A DNA stretch of 64,000 bases from AC2028 sp002373595 (GTDB taxonomy: Bacteria; Bacillota; Clostridia; Lachnospirales; Lachnospiraceae). Below the pieces are notes generated by a model that ran no database searches, was not told where the DNA came from, and saw only the letters and a list, made by a program, of their open reading frames with translations. The translations under genes were made by a program, and so were the position numbers. Shown one piece after another: positions 27,229-35,790 of this stretch. Where the stretch lies: contig CAMOIX010000003.1 in the NCBI GenBank assembly GCA_946616365.1, positions 53,897-117,896 on the forward strand, written 5' to 3'. Numbering within the stretch: the stretch's first letter is position 1; each line of letters starts with the position of its first letter.

Positions 27229-28305
27229 ATGTTTTCTCATCGGAAAGCGAAAAAGTGCATCGGCATCATTGCTATGGTAACGGCGCTTACGGCTTGGTTT
27301 CATACGGACGCGTTTGCCGCTACCGGTGAGCAGTTGCGCGCTTCTTACGGCGGGGTTGCCATTATCATAGAAGATACCGGCAGCAGAAAAAGTTCGGAGT
27401 ATATCAAGTCCACACTTGACCGAATGGAGAACTCTTCGTATGACAGGGACGACATGAGCAATCTGGTCATGGCCAATGTGCAGTCCACTCTCAATGTCCG
27501 CAAGGAGCCGAGCGTGGATTCCGAAAAGGTGGGATGCATATATAAGGACTGTGGCGGTACGATCCTCGAAAGAGGAGATGAGTGGACCCTTCTCAAGTCG
27601 GGAAATGTCATCGGATGGTGCAGTAACGAGTATCTTCTCTTCGGTGAAGATGCCGAGAATCTGGCATCAAATGTCGGAATGACGCTCGCCAAAGTAAAGG
27701 CTACAACATTAAGAGTCCGTGACGGAAAAGAGGACAATTCCTCAGTCATAGGGCTTCTGCCACTCGGAGAGATAGTCGAAGTGGTTGATGATTCGGATCC
27801 CGAAAGAGTAATGATAGATTATGAAGGAAGGGACGGATATGTTAAGGCAGAGTTTGTCGAGGTTACCTTCCATGTGGATGCGGGAGAGACGATAGAAGAG
27901 ATCAAAGCCCGTGAAGAGGCCGAAAGGGAGGCCAAGAGACATGTAAACTACGGTCAGTATACGACCGATGCGGATACGACACTCCTCCTTGCGGCACTGA
28001 TACAGTGTGAGGCGGGCGGAGAGCCTTACGAAGGTCAGGTGGCTGTAGGGGCTGTAGTCATGAACAGAGTCCGTCACCCCGCGTATCCCGATTCGATACA
28101 CGGTGTAATATATGCTTCGGGCCAGTTTACTCCCGCGATGAACGGAAAAGTAAATGCGGTATATGCTTCGGGCAGGATATATGCAAGCTGCATACAGGCC
28201 GCAAATGAGGCTCTGGCCGGAACTTCAAATGTAGGAGCATGTACGCACTTTAGGAGGAACAACGGACGCGACGGTATCGTTATCGGAAATCACGTATTCT
28301 ATTGA
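27229..28305 (+). CDS. SleB-type cell wall hydrolase with tandem SH3 domains
   Basis: 358-residue exported protein. The signal peptide has a basic n-region HRKAKK, a hydrophobic core and a probable cut after DAFA (residue 30). Two bacterial SH3 repeats follow (about 80-140 and 150-205; each starts with a LNVRKEPS- or LRVRDGKE-type motif) and bind wall. After a charged Glu/Arg linker, the C-terminal Hydrolase_2 domain (about 240-358) holds ALIQCEAGGEPYEGQVAVGAVVMNRV, whose Glu is the expected catalytic acid, and ends GIVIGNHVFY. SleB-like enzymes are lytic transglycosylases of spore cortex or vegetative wall; the SH3 pair suggests vegetative wall. The start is supported by the promoter 8 bases upstream. 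Confidence 0.92.
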   Translation: MFSHRKAKKCIGIIAMVTALTAWFHTDAFAATGEQLRASYGGVAIIIEDTGSRKSSEYIKSTLDRMENSSYDRDDMSNLVMANVQSTLNVRKEPSVDSEKVGCIYKDCGGTILERGDEWTLLKSGNVIGWCSNEYLLFGEDAENLASNVGMTLAKVKATTLRVRDGKEDNSSVIGLLPLGEIVEVVDDSDPERVMIDYEGRDGYVKAEFVEVTFHVDAGETIEEIKAREEAEREAKRHVNYGQYTTDADTTLLLAALIQCEAGGEPYEGQVAVGAVVMNRVRHPAYPDSIHGVIYASGQFTPAMNGKVNAVYASGRIYASCIQAANEALAGTSNVGACTHFRRNNGRDGIVIGNHVFY

Positions 28306-28348
28306 TTTATCAGTATAGTATCTGCCGACAGGCGGAAAGGAATCGGAA

Positions 28349-28858
28349 ATGAGTGTACAGGTTGGATTTTGGCTCTTTGTTCTCATCGCGACTCTTATAG
28401 TCGAGATAATCACCATGGGACTTACAAGTGTATGGTTTTCGGGAGGAGCTCTTGTCGCAGCACTCATCGCGGCAATGCACGGACCGGTATGGCTCCAGGG
28501 TGTGGCATTCTTTGCTGTGAGCCTGGCGCTTCTCGCCATAACAAGACCTATCGCGGTGAAGTATTTCAATAAGGAGAGACTCAGAACGAATGCCGAGAGT
28601 CTCGTGGGAGAGAGAGGAATAGTCACCGGAGAGATCGACAATCTCAAGGCTATGGGTCAGGTGACGATCAAAGGTCAGGATTGGACCGCACGCACAGAGA
28701 GCGACGGACAGGTGATCCCCGAGGGGACTATCGTATCGGTCGTATCCATCAGCGGAGTAAAGCTCATAGTCAAGGTTGATGATTCCGTTGCGGATCACAT
28801 TCCTCACATACAGTCGGACAGCCTGCTGGATCCGAAATACATCGAAGATGATGAATGA
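28349..28858 (+). CDS. NfeD-like membrane protein
   Basis: 169 residues. Three N-terminal membrane helices (about 6-28, 32-48 and 50-70) are followed by a soluble OB-fold domain (about 90-150) containing LVGERGIVTGEI and GQVTIKGQDWTARTES, typical of short NfeD proteins. NfeD is usually encoded directly before an SPFH/stomatin protein and is thought to act with it in membrane microdomains; that partner follows here after 48 bases. It has a GGAAAGGAA ribosome site. No protease domain is present, so this is the short form and not the ClpP-fused form. Confidence 0.9.
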   Translation: MSVQVGFWLFVLIATLIVEIITMGLTSVWFSGGALVAALIAAMHGPVWLQGVAFFAVSLALLAITRPIAVKYFNKERLRTNAESLVGERGIVTGEIDNLKAMGQVTIKGQDWTARTESDGQVIPEGTIVSVVSISGVKLIVKVDDSVADHIPHIQSDSLLDPKYIEDDE

Positions 28859-28906
28859 TCATTAATATGATCTCATTAATATTTTTTTCCATAGGAGGAG
28901 ATAATT

Positions 28907-29893
28907 ATGCCATTTATCGTAACACTTATCGTAATCGCACTGATGATCTTTGTTTCATGCATCAAGATCGTTCCCCAGGCTCAGGCTTATGTCATTGAGA
29001 GACTTGGAGCTTATCAGGGAACCTGGTCTGTAGGATTCCACGTAAAGGCCCCCGTAGTAGACAAGGTAGCACGCAGAGTAAACCTCAAGGAGCAGGTTGC
29101 TGACTTCCCGCCCCAGCCCGTTATCACCAAGGATAACGTTACCATGAGGATCGATACCGTCGTATTCTACCAGATCACCGATCCTAAGCTTTATACCTAC
29201 GGTGTAGAGAACCCGATGCTCGCTATCGAGAACCTCACCGCTACCACTCTTCGTAACATCATCGGAGATCTCGAACTCGATGAGACTCTCACCAGCCGTG
29301 AGACCATCAACACTCAGATGAGATCCAGCCTTGATATCGCTACCGATCCTTGGGGCATCAAGGTTAACCGCGTAGAGCTCAAGAATATCATCCCTCCCGC
29401 AGAGATCCAGAATGCGATGGAGAAGCAGATGAAGGCAGAGCGTGAGCGTCGTGAAGCTGTCACCAGAGCGGAGGGAGACAAGAAGGCAAGGATCCTCGAG
29501 GCAGAGGGAGAAAAGGAATCCGCAATCCTTCGTGCACAGGCTGAGAAGGAAGCACTTGTCCTTCACGCAGAGGCACACAAGGAAAAGATGATCCGTGAGG
29601 CAGAAGGTGAAGCTCAGGCTATCCTCAAGGTTCAGCAGGCTAAGGCTGACGGTATCAGAGCACTCAAGGAAGCAGGCGCAGACGAGGCTGTCCTTAAGCT
29701 CAAGAGCCTCGAGGCATTTGAGAAGGTTGCTGACGGACAGGCTACCACCATTCTCCTTCCTTCAGAGCTTCAGGGCATCGCAAGCATGGCAACCGCTTTT
29801 GCTGAAGGCTCCAAGGCAGTAAGAGAAGCAAAGCCCGGAGTACACATCCCCAACGAAAGTGATGCAGATCACACCGGATTCGAGAACTGCTGA
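28907..29893 (+). CDS. SPFH/Band 7 (stomatin-like) membrane protein
   Basis: 328 residues, QmcA/YbbK-like. One N-terminal helix (about 1-16) is followed by the SPFH domain (IVPQAQAYVIERLGAYQG to about residue 170). A long Glu/Arg/Lys/Ala-rich coiled coil (about 170-240) with repeated EAEGE and RAQAEKEA patterns drives oligomer formation. Forms membrane scaffolds with the upstream NfeD protein. The perfect ribosome site AGGAGGAG (28893-28900), and codon use dominated by ATC, ACC, CTC and GAG, differ from neighbouring genes and suggest very high expression. The last ~50 residues are Ser/Ala-rich and end polar. Confidence 0.95.
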   Translation: MPFIVTLIVIALMIFVSCIKIVPQAQAYVIERLGAYQGTWSVGFHVKAPVVDKVARRVNLKEQVADFPPQPVITKDNVTMRIDTVVFYQITDPKLYTYGVENPMLAIENLTATTLRNIIGDLELDETLTSRETINTQMRSSLDIATDPWGIKVNRVELKNIIPPAEIQNAMEKQMKAERERREAVTRAEGDKKARILEAEGEKESAILRAQAEKEALVLHAEAHKEKMIREAEGEAQAILKVQQAKADGIRALKEAGADEAVLKLKSLEAFEKVADGQATTILLPSELQGIASMATAFAEGSKAVREAKPGVHIPNESDADHTGFENC

Positions 29894-29942
29894 TAGTATA
29901 TGACCGGACGCGGAAATCCCGCTTTCGGAAGAGGTAACCGAA

Positions 29943-30929
29943 ATGGTTGATTTAAGAGGAAAAGATTTCCTTAAACTGCTCGACTTTACAGCGGAGGAGA
30001 TAGATTATCTCCTCACGCTCGCAGCAGAGCTTAAGGATAAAAAGAAAAAGGGCGTACCGCACGATCATCACAAGGGAAAGAATATCGCCCTCATTTTTGA
30101 AAAAACGAGTACGCGTACAAGGTGCGCTTTTGAAGTCGCAGCGCGAGATCTCGGAATGGGCGTAACTTACCTTGATCCTACGGGATCACAGATCGGAAAG
30201 AAAGAGTCTATCGCCGATACCGCCAGAGTCCTTGCGGGTATGTTTGACGGTATTGAATACCGCGGATTTGAGCAGACCATAGTCCAGGAACTGGCATATT
30301 ATTCCAAGGTTCCCGTATGGAACGGACTTACGAATGAGTTTCATCCCACTCAGATGCTTGCCGATATGCTCACGATAAGAGAGCACTTTGGAAAGCTGGA
30401 GGGAATAACGCTCGCATACTTCGGAGATGCCAGATACAATACCGGCAATTCCCTCATGGTAGCCGGAGCAAAGATGGGAATGAACATCATACTCTGTGCG
30501 CCTAAAAAGTATTTCCCCAATGAGGAACTCGTGGAGAAGTGCAGGGAGATCGCTGCCGAAAGCGGAGGATCGATCACTCTTACCGAGGACATCGAGGAGG
30601 CTTCAAAGGGAGCAAATGTTGTCTATACCGACGTGTGGGTATCCATGGGAGAGCCCGCAGAGGTATGGAAAGAGAGGATAGAGGATCTCAAGGGATATCA
30701 GGTTAATAAGCATATCATGGATAAAGCCGGCAAAGAAGCGATATTCATGCACTGCCTTCCTGCATTCCACGATCTCGGGACCGAAATCGGAAAGAAGATC
30801 TCCGAACAGTACGGACTTTCTGAGATGGAAGTGACCGATGAAGTATTTGAGAGCCCTCAGAGCCTTGTCTTTGTTGAAGCAGAGAATCGTATGCATACGA
30901 TAAAGGCTGTATTGGACGCAACTGTATAA
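29943..30929 (+). CDS. argF: Ornithine carbamoyltransferase
   Basis: 328 residues. Joins carbamoyl phosphate and ornithine to citrulline for arginine synthesis, or works in reverse in arginine deiminase catabolism. The carbamoyl-phosphate loop STRTR is at residues 56-60, HPTQMLADMLT is near 140, and the catalytic cysteine sits in HCLPAFHD near 275. VSMGEP and the terminal NRMHTIKAVLDATV are also family features. A good AGAGGTAA ribosome site precedes it. No other arginine gene is adjacent, so anabolic or catabolic use cannot be told. birA starts directly after its stop. Confidence 0.95.
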   Translation: MVDLRGKDFLKLLDFTAEEIDYLLTLAAELKDKKKKGVPHDHHKGKNIALIFEKTSTRTRCAFEVAARDLGMGVTYLDPTGSQIGKKESIADTARVLAGMFDGIEYRGFEQTIVQELAYYSKVPVWNGLTNEFHPTQMLADMLTIREHFGKLEGITLAYFGDARYNTGNSLMVAGAKMGMNIILCAPKKYFPNEELVEKCREIAAESGGSITLTEDIEEASKGANVVYTDVWVSMGEPAEVWKERIEDLKGYQVNKHIMDKAGKEAIFMHCLPAFHDLGTEIGKKISEQYGLSEMEVTDEVFESPQSLVFVEAENRMHTIKAVLDATV

Positions 30930-31898
30930 ATGACAAAAACAGATATTTTGGAAATGATGCGGGAGAGTGGGGACTTTGTCTCCGGCCAGGCGATGTGCGA
31001 TTCGCTGGGTATCTCCCGCACTGCCATATGGAAAGCTATAGAGGCTCTCAAGTCTGAAGGATATGTGATCGAGGCTGTACGAAATAAAGGCTACAGGCTG
31101 ATCGGCTCGGATGCATATTCTCAGACGGAACTTGAGAGCAGATTCGGGTCCGGCACTTCGGGATTTATAAGACCTGTGTTTTTTGATGAGACGGATTCGA
31201 CCAATGCGGAAGTAAAAAGAAGAGCAGAGTCGGGGGAGACCGAAGGACTGCTCGTGGCTGCGGATATGCAGACTGCGGGAAGAGGAAGACGGGGCAGGGA
31301 CTGGAGTAGCCCCAAGGGTGTAAATATTTACTTTTCACTCCTGTTAAAGCCGGATATTCCTGCGGAAAAAGCTCCGATGATAACGCTCCTCATGGCGCTT
31401 GCCGTAGCAGGAGCGATAGGAGATGAGTGTAAGATCAAGTGGCCTAATGATGTAGTCATAGATGGGAAGAAAGTCTGTGGCATACTTACCGAGATGAGCG
31501 CCGAACAGGGATATGTGCAGTATATCGTAGTAGGTGTAGGGATAAACGTTAAAGCACAGGAGTTTCAGGAAGGCGCCGGAGCATATGCGGGAAGCATAGA
31601 GCAGCTCCTTGGAAGGAAAACGGACAGAGCCGTGCTGCTTTCGGATGCGGCAAAAGGATTCATGGATCTGTATAAGAGATTTACGGAAGACAAAGATCTG
31701 GGATTCGTTAAAGATGAATATAACAAGAAACTTGCCGGTATGGGCGGAGAGGTAAGAGTGCTCGATCCGGCGGGAGAATATAAAGGAGTATCGCTCGGGA
31801 TAAATGATAAGGGCGAACTGATGATAGAGACCGAAGAAGGACTCCGTAATGTCTATGCGGGGGAAGTGTCGGTGAGAGGATTATACGGATATGTCTGA
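30930..31898 (+). CDS. birA: Biotin-protein ligase with N-terminal repressor domain
   Basis: 322 residues. Attaches biotin to acyl-CoA carboxylase-type carrier proteins. The N-terminal winged helix (about 1-60: SGQAMCDSLGISRTAIWKAI) is the HTH_11 fold that makes BirA also the biotin-operon repressor. The ligase core has FDETDSTNAEVKRR, the biotinyl-AMP loop GRGRRGRDWSSP near residue 113, and KWPNDVVIDGKKVCGILTEM. The C-terminal SH3-like cap (about 265-322) is present. Starts without a gap after argF and overlaps the next gene by 8 bases. Confidence 0.95.
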   Translation: MTKTDILEMMRESGDFVSGQAMCDSLGISRTAIWKAIEALKSEGYVIEAVRNKGYRLIGSDAYSQTELESRFGSGTSGFIRPVFFDETDSTNAEVKRRAESGETEGLLVAADMQTAGRGRRGRDWSSPKGVNIYFSLLLKPDIPAEKAPMITLLMALAVAGAIGDECKIKWPNDVVIDGKKVCGILTEMSAEQGYVQYIVVGVGINVKAQEFQEGAGAYAGSIEQLLGRKTDRAVLLSDAAKGFMDLYKRFTEDKDLGFVKDEYNKKLAGMGGEVRVLDPAGEYKGVSLGINDKGELMIETEEGLRNVYAGEVSVRGLYGYV

Positions 31899-32265
31899 TG
31901 AAAATGTAAGAGAGGGATTCGAAGGTCAGAGATCTGCAGGCACTGTGATCTGCGGTGCAAATGCATATGAGAAGAAGTACTATTTCAACCAGGACTTCGC
32001 CAGGATCCCGCAGTCCATTCAGGATGAACTGCATATAATATGTGTGCTTTTTACCGAAGAGGTGGGAGGCATATTTACGATAGGATTTGATGAAGAAGGA
32101 GATGTCATCCTCACGACGGATTCCGAGGAGAGTGATATCTATTATGACGAGATATCCTCGGGACTGCTTATAAGAGAGATAAGAAGCAGCAGACAGGAGC
32201 TCTTTGAGCAGCTTAGTCTCTTTTATCGGGTCATGATAAAGGGCGAAAAGCCGGAGGATCTTTAA
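31891..32265 (+). CDS. Small conserved cytoplasmic protein, unknown function
   Basis: 124 residues; I do not recognise a function. It is acidic, without membrane or signal features, and alternates short strands and helices (KYYFNQDFARIPQSIQDEL, GGIFTIGFDEEGDVILTT). It resembles a family of unnamed Lachnospiraceae proteins encoded beside dusB, from memory only. It overlaps birA by 8 bases, and its stop overlaps the dusB start (TAATG), so it is translationally coupled to both. The coupling suggests a housekeeping role, perhaps linked to RNA modification, but no motif supports that. Confidence 0.7.
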   Translation: MSDENVREGFEGQRSAGTVICGANAYEKKYYFNQDFARIPQSIQDELHIICVLFTEEVGGIFTIGFDEEGDVILTTDSEESDIYYDEISSGLLIREIRSSRQELFEQLSLFYRVMIKGEKPEDL

Positions 32266-33239
32266 TGCCCGTACTCAGGATAGGAGATCTGACGCTTGAG
32301 AATAATTGCATACTGGCTCCTATGGCGGGTGTGACGGATCTGCCTTTCAGAGTGATCTGCTCTGAAATGGGTGCCGGAATGGTATGCATGGAGATGGTCA
32401 GCGCCAAGGCGATCACCTATAAGAACAAGAATACATATGACATGCTCCGCATAGATCCGAGTGAGAGACCTGTTTCTTTGCAGCTATTCGGATCCGAGCC
32501 GGACACAGTCGGTGAAGCTGCGGAGATGATAAAGGATGTCCCTTTCGATATACTTGATTTCAATATGGGATGCCCAATGCCCAAGGTAACCGGAAACGGT
32601 GAAGGGTCGGCGCTTATGAGAGATCCCAAGCTGGCGGGAGAGGTTTTGAAGAGCCTCGTTAAGCATTCTGACAGGCCTGTTACCGTAAAGATTAGGAAAG
32701 GCTGGGACAACGATCATATAAATGCGGTGGAGATAGCAAAGATCGCTGAGGATGCAGGGGTAGATGCCATAGCCGTACACGGAAGGACCAGGTCCGAGTA
32801 CTATCACGGTGAGGCAGACTGGGATATCATCAGGCAGGTTAAGGAAGCTGTAGGTATTCCCGTCATAGGAAACGGAGATATCAAGTGCCCCGGGGATGCC
32901 GCAAGGATGATGGAAGAGACCGGATGTGACGGGATCATGATAGCCAGGGCATCAAAGGGAAATCCCTGGATATTCAGGGATACGGTGAGTTTCCTTGAGA
33001 CAGGGGTGGTTACTGATCCTCCCTCATATGAGGAGAAAAGGAGAGTGGCGCTTAAGCATGCCGAGCTCCTGGTCGATTTCAAGGGAGATTATATAGGCCC
33101 CAGAGAGATGAGAAGCCATCTCGCCTGGTATACGGCCGGCATCCCGGGAGCATCGAAGCTGCGTGCGAAGATAAGCAGCCTGGAGTCCATGGAGGATATC
33201 AGGACTGCGATAGACGAGATATTCGGTAGAAATGCCTAA
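32265..33239 (+). CDS. dusB: tRNA-dihydrouridine synthase
   Basis: 324 residues. Flavin enzyme that reduces specific uridines in tRNA to dihydrouridine. The TIM barrel shows LAPMAGVTDLPFR near residue 18, QLFGSEPDTV, FNMGCPMPKV with the catalytic Cys near residue 105, VTVKIRKGWD, AVHGRTRSEYYHGEADW and GNGDIKCPGDAARM, the FMN-phosphate loops. The C-terminal helical tRNA-binding part (about 255-324) is complete. DusB is preferred over DusA/C from the motif order and length. Start ATG overlaps the upstream TAA. Confidence 0.95.
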   Translation: MPVLRIGDLTLENNCILAPMAGVTDLPFRVICSEMGAGMVCMEMVSAKAITYKNKNTYDMLRIDPSERPVSLQLFGSEPDTVGEAAEMIKDVPFDILDFNMGCPMPKVTGNGEGSALMRDPKLAGEVLKSLVKHSDRPVTVKIRKGWDNDHINAVEIAKIAEDAGVDAIAVHGRTRSEYYHGEADWDIIRQVKEAVGIPVIGNGDIKCPGDAARMMEETGCDGIMIARASKGNPWIFRDTVSFLETGVVTDPPSYEEKRRVALKHAELLVDFKGDYIGPREMRSHLAWYTAGIPGASKLRAKISSLESMEDIRTAIDEIFGRNA

Positions 33240-33260
33240 TGACCTAACAAGGGGAGACCG

Positions 33261-34502
33261 ATGAAAGTACTGGTCCATAGGTACAACAGCATATGCGAGC
33301 CGGATTATATTTCCGCATTTAAGACTCTCGGACTCGAGGTCATCGAGGACAGAGCGGAAATGGAGAGAAAGGATATCCCGGCGGACGAGAGAGTGGGGAC
33401 TATTGCGGAGCTGATCCTTACGCACAGGCCCCTTTTTGTCTTTACGATCAATTTCTTCCCGTATATTTCTGAAATATGCGAGAGGTTGGGTGTGCTCTAT
33501 TTATGCGTCAGTGTGGACTGCCCGGTGCCGGAAATATATGACCCGGCTATCAGGAATAAGAATAACAGAGTATTTCTTTTTGATGAATTCCAGTATGAGC
33601 TCGTAAAGAATGAGAACCCCGGAGGGATATTCCACCTTCCTCTCGGGGCAGCAGTCGAGAGATTGGATGAGACTCTTGGGAGGAGCCCGGGACAGGAGAT
33701 GTCTGCGAAAAATGATCCCGAGAGCGGTACTGCGGCAGCAGGCGGATATAAGTATGACATCTCTCTGGTCGGATCTCTATATAATGAGAAGGACAGATAT
33801 GCGGACCTGAAACTGAAATGTCGGGAGAGAGGATACTTCGACGGACTCATGGCAGCACAGGGACTTTTTGGCGGACTGGAGCTGCTGGAAGAGAGTATTA
33901 CAGATAATGACATAAAGACAATAAAAGGAAAGGCGTCTGATTTCAGCCTTCATTCACCGAAGGATTCGGTTCTGGGAGAGTCACTGTCGGACAGACTGGC
34001 GGTGGTTGATTCGTATCTCGGTTATCATATGACATACCTTGATCGAACCGGTCTTTTGAATTCTTTGGCAGGGGCCTTATCCGGGGTAGAAGTACACCTT
34101 TTTACGCGTAGTGACATTTCGTCATTAAAAGGTGTGAGCTGTCATGGAGGGGTCTCAAGCCTGAACGAGATGCCGTTCGTATTCAGAGCATCCAAGATAA
34201 ATCTAAACCCCACCATGAGACCGATAAGATGCGGACTTCCCCAGAGGATATGGGACATACTCGGGTGTGGCGGATTCTTAATGACCAACAGTCAAAAAGA
34301 GATAACTGACTGTTTTGAGCCCGGAGTGCACCTTGAGACCTACGATTCGATCCCGGAGCTCATCGACAAGTGCGCCTACTACCTCGAACACGATGAGGAG
34401 AGGGAGAGGATAGCCTTAGCCGGATATGAGGAAGTAAAAGCGAGGGGGTCAGTGCTTACAAGAGTGACTCAGATGATCAAGATGTCCACGGAGGGTGTAT
34501 GA
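33261..34502 (+). CDS. CgeB/DUF3880-type glycosyltransferase 1 of 3
   Basis: 413 residues. The N-terminal half has the DUF3880-like pattern: FVFTINFFPYISEICERLGV, then VSVDCPVPEIYDP and FLFDEFQYELVKNENPGGIFHLPLG. The C-terminal half (about 300-405) is a GT-B donor domain of the CgeB-like Glyco_trans_1_2 type, with GLPQRIWDILGCGGFLMTN and YYLEHDEERERIALAGYEEV. Such proteins cluster in Firmicutes flagellin-glycosylation islands and probably add sugars to flagellin. It opens the glycosylation region here and overlaps the next paralogue by ATGA. A low-complexity Gly/Ala/Ser stretch near 140-165 sits between the halves. Confidence 0.85.
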   Translation: MKVLVHRYNSICEPDYISAFKTLGLEVIEDRAEMERKDIPADERVGTIAELILTHRPLFVFTINFFPYISEICERLGVLYLCVSVDCPVPEIYDPAIRNKNNRVFLFDEFQYELVKNENPGGIFHLPLGAAVERLDETLGRSPGQEMSAKNDPESGTAAAGGYKYDISLVGSLYNEKDRYADLKLKCRERGYFDGLMAAQGLFGGLELLEESITDNDIKTIKGKASDFSLHSPKDSVLGESLSDRLAVVDSYLGYHMTYLDRTGLLNSLAGALSGVEVHLFTRSDISSLKGVSCHGGVSSLNEMPFVFRASKINLNPTMRPIRCGLPQRIWDILGCGGFLMTNSQKEITDCFEPGVHLETYDSIPELIDKCAYYLEHDEERERIALAGYEEVKARGSVLTRVTQMIKMSTEGV

Positions 34503-35707
34503 AAAAGATCCTGATGCTGAACGCGGATGATTTTTGCATAGATGGGATGAGGGATGCTCTTGAAGGATCGGGAGCGGGAGTCACCTTGCGAAAAGTAACC
34601 CAGGATGAGATCCTCGATCCGGATTGTAAGCCGGTAAAGGAGTGGATAGCCGGATCGGCATCCGAAGCAGGGGAGAGTTCTGTTTTTTCGTTTAATTTCT
34701 ATCCGCCGGTGGCAATAGCCTGTCACGATGCGGGAGTCGGATATATCTCATGGGTGTATGACAATCCATGCATACATCTCTATCATTACTCGGTCTCTTT
34801 TGATACAAACGAAATATATGTCTTTGAATCCGACACGGCGGAATACTTTAATGCTCACGGAATTGGAAATGTGCATTACCTTCCCATGGCGGCAGATCCG
34901 GAGAGACTGGAGAAAGTGATAAGCGGAGCGGCCGGAGGATCGGGAAAAGGACCCGGCAATGCGATGGGAGCTGCGGGGGCATATTCGGCACCCAAGGATA
35001 TATCCTTTGTCGGGTCGCTCTATGATGAAGAACATGATTTTTGGTCCGGAATGATCGGAAAGGGAATAAGCGCACACACGGAAGGGTACCTGCGCGGGAT
35101 AATGGAAGCTCAGAAGAGAGTCTACGGATGTGACCTGATAAGTGCATCGCTGACCGATGAGATTCTGGAGGATATGCACAGGGCGCTGCCTCTGGAACCG
35201 GATGCCGGGAGTATCGCCGACAGCAGATACCTTTTCGCCAAGTATGTAATAGACAGACGGATAACTGCGGAGGAAAGAAGAGATCTCCTCGAGAAGGCAT
35301 CGGACTGCGGAGAGGTTCACATCTATACGAGAAATCCGAAGAGCAGCATAAAGGGCTGTATCAACCACGGCCCCGCTAATTCCGATACACAGGCTCCGCT
35401 CGTATATGCATCATCAAAGATCAATCTGAACATATCGCTTCGCAGTATAACCCACGGGATCCCGCTCAGGGCATTTGAGATCATGGGGAGCGGAGGGTTC
35501 CTCCTTACGAATTATCAGGCGGATATGGAGAGGTTCTTCGTCGCGGGAGAGGACTATGACTACTTCGAAAGCCCGGAGGATATGTGCGAAAAGATAAGAT
35601 ATTACCTGAAAAATGAGGATGTGAGGAAGCGTATAGCCGAGAGCGGCAGAGCGAAGGTGCATGCAGAGCATACATTTGAAAAAAGAGTACGGGATATGTG
35701 CCTGTAA
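34499..35707 (+). CDS. CgeB/DUF3880-type glycosyltransferase 2 of 3
   Basis: 402 residues, paralogue of the preceding gene. N-terminal FSFNFYPPVAIACHDAGVGYI and WVYDNPCIHLYHYS match the DUF3880 pattern. A Gly/Ala-rich insertion near 140-165 separates it from the C-terminal donor domain with HGIPLRAFEIMGSGGFLLTNYQ and YYLKNEDVRKRIAESGRAKV. The tandem pair probably adds successive or alternative sugars on flagellin (inference). The ATGA overlap with its neighbour gives coupled translation. Its stop is followed by a strong promoter for neuA, so the pair may be the end of one transcription unit. Confidence 0.85.
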   Translation: MKKILMLNADDFCIDGMRDALEGSGAGVTLRKVTQDEILDPDCKPVKEWIAGSASEAGESSVFSFNFYPPVAIACHDAGVGYISWVYDNPCIHLYHYSVSFDTNEIYVFESDTAEYFNAHGIGNVHYLPMAADPERLEKVISGAAGGSGKGPGNAMGAAGAYSAPKDISFVGSLYDEEHDFWSGMIGKGISAHTEGYLRGIMEAQKRVYGCDLISASLTDEILEDMHRALPLEPDAGSIADSRYLFAKYVIDRRITAEERRDLLEKASDCGEVHIYTRNPKSSIKGCINHGPANSDTQAPLVYASSKINLNISLRSITHGIPLRAFEIMGSGGFLLTNYQADMERFFVAGEDYDYFESPEDMCEKIRYYLKNEDVRKRIAESGRAKVHAEHTFEKRVRDMCL

Positions 35708-35720
35708 TAGCGCGGAATAA

Positions 35721-35749
35721 TTGATATTTACGCGTTTTTGGCGTATAAT
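35721..35749 (+). promoter_or_regulatory. Sigma-A promoter for the neuA-led glycosylation operon
   Basis: TTGATA (35721-35726), a 17-base spacer and TATAAT (35744-35749), close to consensus. Transcription would start near 35756, giving a leader of about 35 bases with an AGGGAGA ribosome site. Confidence 0.85.
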
Positions 35750-35790
35750 CTTAGTTGTGCGAGCTCTCAAAAAATCAGGGAGAAATACAG

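Noticed and set aside
28859..28888. Direct repeat TCATTAATAT twice, 14 bases apart, then a run of seven T before the SPFH gene, resembling a terminator or operator.
   Set aside because: The possible stem (ATTAAT with itself) is short and purely A-T, too weak for a terminator, and no protein family site was recognised.
31891..32265. Considered a toxin, antitoxin or anti-CRISPR because it is small and unannotated.
   Set aside because: Tight coupling to birA and dusB and no partner gene point to a conserved housekeeping protein.
35712..35740. CGCG...CGCG followed by TTTTT after the second CgeB gene, a possible terminator.
   Set aside because: Only about four base pairs with a 16-base loop; it coincides with the spacer and -35 of a strong promoter.
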